DNA from: Stomoxys calcitrans
Taxonomy: Eukaryota; Arthropoda; Insecta; Diptera; Muscidae
Length of the DNA: 64,000 nt
Assembly: GCF_963082655.1 (NCBI RefSeq)
Contig: NC_081555.1
Span: forward strand, 15,035,262 to 15,099,261
Direction: 5' to 3'
Part shown: positions 60,230-64,000 of the stretch, one piece after another
Position numbering within the stretch: position 1 is the stretch's first letter
Layout of the letters: each line of letters starts with the position of its first letter
Notes under the pieces: generated by a model
What the model was told of the DNA's origin: nothing
The model's database searches: none
Seen by the model: the letters and a program-made list of their open reading frames with translations, nothing else
Translations under genes and position numbers: made by a program

Positions 60230-60479
60230 AAAACTAGTGGATAGGAAAAAAACTAAAAACTAAACTCGGAGCTGGTGGGAAGATTACTCTATAAGTAAGC
60301 TTCTGAGGTGAGATTTCACACGAAATTGTTCCGCTATTTCTTGTGAATAGTGGAACGTATGTCGTATTTTTTTATATGTTTGGTAGTACTCCTAATTGCT
60401 CGGTTTGCGCTGAGTTTTTAAGTTGGACTACCTTTTTCGCTTGTATTATTTAGATTGTCTGACCATACTACTGTCCTAC

Positions 60480-61190
60480 AGGTGGAGATCCGGTCGATCA
60501 CGGAATGCGTGAGGTGATGTGGTGCTAACACGAGGACGTCGAGTGTGAATATCTTTACGGACAGTAAAATTGCATAAGGGCAATAACAACTAGGACGGTA
60601 TGGTCACTAACAGCCTTGCATTGGAAGAAGGAGATTAACGCCTCTCTGGGGATAGCAAAATCCGCATCGTTTGTGTGCCGGACCATAACGGAGAGAGGGA
60701 AATGAAAAGACATAAGATTTGGCGGTGAAGGCCAGAGGACTGGCGTCATTAAACTTGCTTAATCCGAAGCCTTGCGGATCGACGCAGTCTGCTGTGGAAC
60801 AGCGAAACGGTCGGTAGAACGGCGAAAATCCTTATCGTGGGGAGACAAGGCTATTACTGAAAGAAAGTAAGTAGGAGGTCAGTATAGCTATTGGTATAGC
60901 TCACTGTTGTAAAATCGGAGCGGCAAGTGATAGCATGTGTAGGTCATGCGAGGAAGATGATGAGACGTTGGAGCATTTCCTTTGTCATTGCCCGGCTTTT
61001 GCGTCCAACAGATACCGGCACATCTTAGGGGCGTGGCATGGAAAATAATTAAGGATTTTGTAAGTAGGACGGATTTCCTAACTTTTCTTTCTTTGTCTAG
61101 ATTACTTTTTAGTTTTTAGAGCGCTCAACAAGCCGATCACTGGCTTAGGTGTATACCTATAGTGGCATGGAGCAGATTAATATTTGCACC
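60480..61190 (+). pseudogene. LINE ORF2 remnant: RNase H to C-terminal zinc knuckle
   Basis: Plus-strand pieces in order: VNIFTDSKIA (RNase H TDS motif, near 60544), TVWSLTALHWKKEI, then in another frame GIAHCCKIGAASDSMCRSCEEDDETLEHFLCHCPAFAS (near 60890-61010). The CX2C-X8-H-X3-C zinc-binding order at the end is that of several LINE clades. Stops and frame changes between them show a dead copy. Confidence 0.8.
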
Positions 61191-61199
61191 CCCTTTTCA

Positions 61200-61601
61200 A
61201 TTTAACCTAACATTTCTTGGGTTATTTATATGGGCAGAAATGGGATGATGCTCCAGCGCTAGCGACCAGTCCGGAACTGTTCAGAGTTCAACTGGAAGTA
61301 GAGGAGGAGGACTACGTGGTCTGACCAGCGCCCTCAATCTGGTCACGGGAGTCTGGACCCCCTGGAACTACGGTTCCAGCCTGACTAATGGTGAGACCCC
61401 TGTTGGGGGCAACGTGGTGACTGTGGTTTATCACCTTAAATGTAAGGAAGGGCTTTTCAATGCTCGGTGTTGAGTTGTATATACTCAACCGGGTGTCGTG
61501 ATGCATAGAATGGCAAGAGTTTGGATAGTGCTCTGCTCCTAACCAAGGGGGATAACACGTGCAAACAACATGAACTCGAATTGTACACAGGCTGGCTTCT
61601 G
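61200..61601. other. GC-richer block of unknown origin
   Basis: Higher in G+C than its surroundings, between a LINE end and a SINE, so perhaps part of an unrecognised retroelement (inference). The 107-codon minus-strand frame at 61312-61635 lacks any known domain. Confidence 0.4.
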
Positions 61602-61880
61602 GAGGCCACCGTAGCGCTAATCCTGGCAAGACCATAAGAAAAAAAATTGTCGGCGTTGGATTACCCCTCCTAATGCTGGCAACATTTGTGAGGTACTATG
61701 CCATGTAAAACTTCTCTTCAAAGAGGTGTTGCACTGCGGCTCGCCGTTCGGACTCGGCAATAAAAAGGAGGCCCCTTATCATTGAGCTTAAACTTGAATC
61801 GGACTGCACTCATTGATATTTGAGATGTTTGGCCCTGTTCCTTAGTGGGATGTTCATGGGCAAAATTTGCAATTTGCATT
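61602..61880 (+). mobile_element. tRNA-derived SINE, plus-strand copy 11 (head deleted)
   Basis: Starts GGCCACCGTAGCGC, then jumps straight to TAATCCTGGCAAGACC. The segment between the A-box start and the end of the B-box is lost (about 44 nt relative to copy 2). The body is excellent down to GGGCAAAATTTGCAATTTGCA at the 3' end. Confidence 0.9.
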
Positions 61881-62189
61881 TGCTAGCTTCGACTATGTAT
61901 GGGGGCATTGGTCGATACATCGAATTCACCCGGGGTTAAGAGCCCTGCAGGATTAAGCCAACATGGTGGGTTCCTGCGTAAAACACCATAAAGGACTTGT
62001 CACCGAGACCGACTTCAGCTAAATATTAGGTGTTCATCATATGCGTCAAATTTTCTGTGCTAGACTATATTTGTCTGTCTATACTCTGATTTTCATGGCA
62101 TTTCTTTCCATACCATAAACATGATTTAAAAACGAAGGAAAATCAATGGAAAGCTTCTTGTCAAATTTTTATTTAATTTTTATTTATTA
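61881..62189. other. Intergenic, nothing recognised
   Basis: No gene or repeat family seen. Confidence 0.5.
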
Positions 62190-62930
62190 TACCCTGCACC
62201 ATAGGATGGGGGTATACTAATTTCGTAATTCTGTTTGTAACTACTCGAAATATTCGTCTGAGACCCCATAAAGTATATATATTCTTTATCGTCGTGACAT
62301 TTTATGTCGATCTGGACATGTCCGCCCGTCTGTCTGTCGAAAGCACGCTAACGTTCGAAGGAGTACAGCTGCGGTTTGCAATTTTGGGCAAATGCTTCTT
62401 ATTAGTGTAGGTCGGTTGGTATGGTAAATGGGCTATATTAGTCCACGTTTTGATATAGCTACCATATAAACCGATCTTGGGTCTTGACTTCTTGAGCCTC
62501 TACAGGGCGCAATTCTTATCCGATTGGAATGAAATTTTGCACGACGTATTTCGCTATGATATCCAACAACTGTGCCAAGTATGGTTCAAATCGGTACATA
62601 ACCTGATAAAGCTGTCATATAAACCGATCTGGGGACTTGACTTCTTGAGCTTCTAGAGGGCGCAATTCCTATCTGATTTGGCTGAAATTTTGTACGACGG
62701 ATCCTCTCACGACCATCAACATACGTGTTTATTATGGTCTGAATCGGTCTATAGCTTGATTCAGCTCCCATATAAATCGATCTGTCTCCCATATAAATCG
62801 ATCTCTCTATTTTACTGCGCCCCAAAGGGCGCAATTCTTATTCGAATTGGCTGACACTTTACACAGGTCTCCAACATATAATTTAATCCAAACTGGACCA
62901 TATCTTGATATCGCTCTTATAGCAGAGTAA
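62190..62930 (-). mobile_element. Tandem-repeat element E6, truncated
   Basis: The left end ACCCTGCACCATAGGATGGG and GTCCGCCCGTCTGTCTGTCG (near 62320) match the left end of E1. Three or four ~150-bp units follow (CCATATAAACCGATC near 62461, 62617; CCATATAAATCGATC near 62768, 62788). The hairpin end is missing; the copy stops near 62930. Confidence 0.8.
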
Positions 62931-64000
62931 ATCTTTTTTTATAACCCGTTTTGCCTTAGAAAAGATGCCGGGAAAAGTACTCGACAAATGCGATCCATAT
63001 TTTTTCAAAATTTTGCTTTCAATTCATTTTCTTATTACCTTTTACTTTAATTTTGTCACCTTTTTTTTTTATAAATATCACCTCTTACAATTTTGGCCCA
63101 TTTTTACAAAAATCTTAAATTCCCAACCCTCGTCAGTTGAAACGCTTAAATTAAAAATATAATAAAAAATTTTTCGCGCAAAAAAAGAAGGCCAATGTCT
63201 GCCACCACTTAACCTACTCTTTTGCTTTGGAGAAAGCGTTAAATTTATGCACAACGAATGGCTAAGGACAAGCAAAGCGCCTGAAAGTATGCAACAATTA
63301 TGTACATAACAATATAAGTAAAAGGTATACTATACACTTTTCCAGCCTTACACCACCACCACGACCGCAGCAGCTCAAGCAACACCAACACAATAGCGAG
63401 CTGATAGTACAACTCAATTGGTGCACACGGCCGCGTGCGTGCCTCCAACGTGATTTTTCTACTTTTTCAATTTGCTCGACGGTTGACGTTTATGACCCAC
63501 ATTAAGAAATTCAATGTGCTCTTTTTTGTTTTGATGGGGTGAACAAATTTTAAATTTTCTTAAAGTTTTTAGGAAGAAATTAAAACGAATTTTCTGGCAT
63601 ATATGGTTTAAGGGAAAAAGTGAACAAAGGCCTTTGGAAATTTTCAAAATTGAAAACAAATCAAGAGAAGCATAAATTTGTAACAAATTTAAATTTAAAA
63701 CAATAAAAATTTCATAAAAATCAGAAATGCATTGCTTTGAATTAATTACAAGGAAAATTTCCAAAATTCAATTAGACGGAACTCTACTCAAACATTTAGA
63801 CAAAGAGTAATACATACTCTGATATAAGCAGCAGTAAGAGGTGGCTTAAACAAGTCTTTTGTTATTAGACTTTGTTTTATACCAACACACTCACACTTTA
63901 AATGCATAGTGTTTTGCACAACTGCATTTCTATTTGAGTGTGTGTTTGCGTGCAAGCGCTACTGCAACACCAAAGAATAGTTTCCTATTTACCCAAAGTT
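62931..64000. other. Intergenic or intronic, nothing recognised
   Basis: AT-rich with no domain, exon or repeat family that I can name. The minus-strand frames at 63245-63448 and 63459-63764 lack similarity I recognise. Confidence 0.5.

Noticed and set aside
61312..61635. 107-codon minus-strand frame in GC-richer DNA
   Set aside because: No domain, runs into a SINE at one end; GC content alone explains the open length.

Overview
This is nuclear DNA from an animal, very probably a calyptrate (muscid-like) fly. The basis for that is one spliced gene with GT-AG introns (a Setd3 orthologue), AT-rich intergenic DNA, tRNA-derived SINEs with fly-type structure, LINE remnants, a mariner-type MITE, and non-autonomous elements with ~150-bp internal tandem repeats like the Helentron-derived elements of flies. 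The species is an inference; nothing in the window fixes it. There are no bacterial operons, rRNA genes, functional tRNA genes or CRISPR arrays.

Layout. 1-11.8 kb: degenerate ~130-bp repeats, a LINE fragment, four SINE copies on the minus strand, one hairpin-ended element with ~150-bp internal repeats, and tandem blocks of a family I call the GCGTATGAT family. 11.8-30.6 kb: one continuous satellite array of about 37 units of ~504 bp, which contains a recent higher-order repeat of 2,479 bp. 30.6-39.4 kb: further GCGTATGAT-family blocks on the opposite strand, a 17-bp minisatellite (32.5-33.3 kb), a short retroposon with target-site duplications, a ~0.9-1.0-kb tandem duplication, a LINE RNase H remnant, and SINEs. 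40.4-52.1 kb: four hairpin or tandem-repeat elements in both orientations, separated by extremely A/T-rich DNA that holds a mariner-type MITE. 52.8-57.3 kb: the last two coding exons of Setd3 (minus strand) around a 3.7-kb intron packed with repeats. 57.3-64 kb: presumably more Setd3 intron or upstream DNA, with (TA)n and (TAGAG)n microsatellites, a second LINE remnant, a plus-strand SINE and one more tandem-repeat element.

The only coding sequence I would call functional is Setd3. Its two exons join in frame across good splice sites and carry the NHxxG and YYG SET-domain motifs and the substrate-binding domain of the actin-histidine methyltransferase family. Most other long open frames, including the many 79-, 100- and 176-residue minus-strand frames between 12 and 30.5 kb, are products of repeat structure. 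The most interesting material is the satellite (higher-order structure, a conserved 13-bp dyad in its units, several exchange scars), a ~100-bp retroposon seen twice with clean target-site duplications and once as an empty site, and the way the tandem repeats inside dispersed elements resemble seeds of longer arrays.
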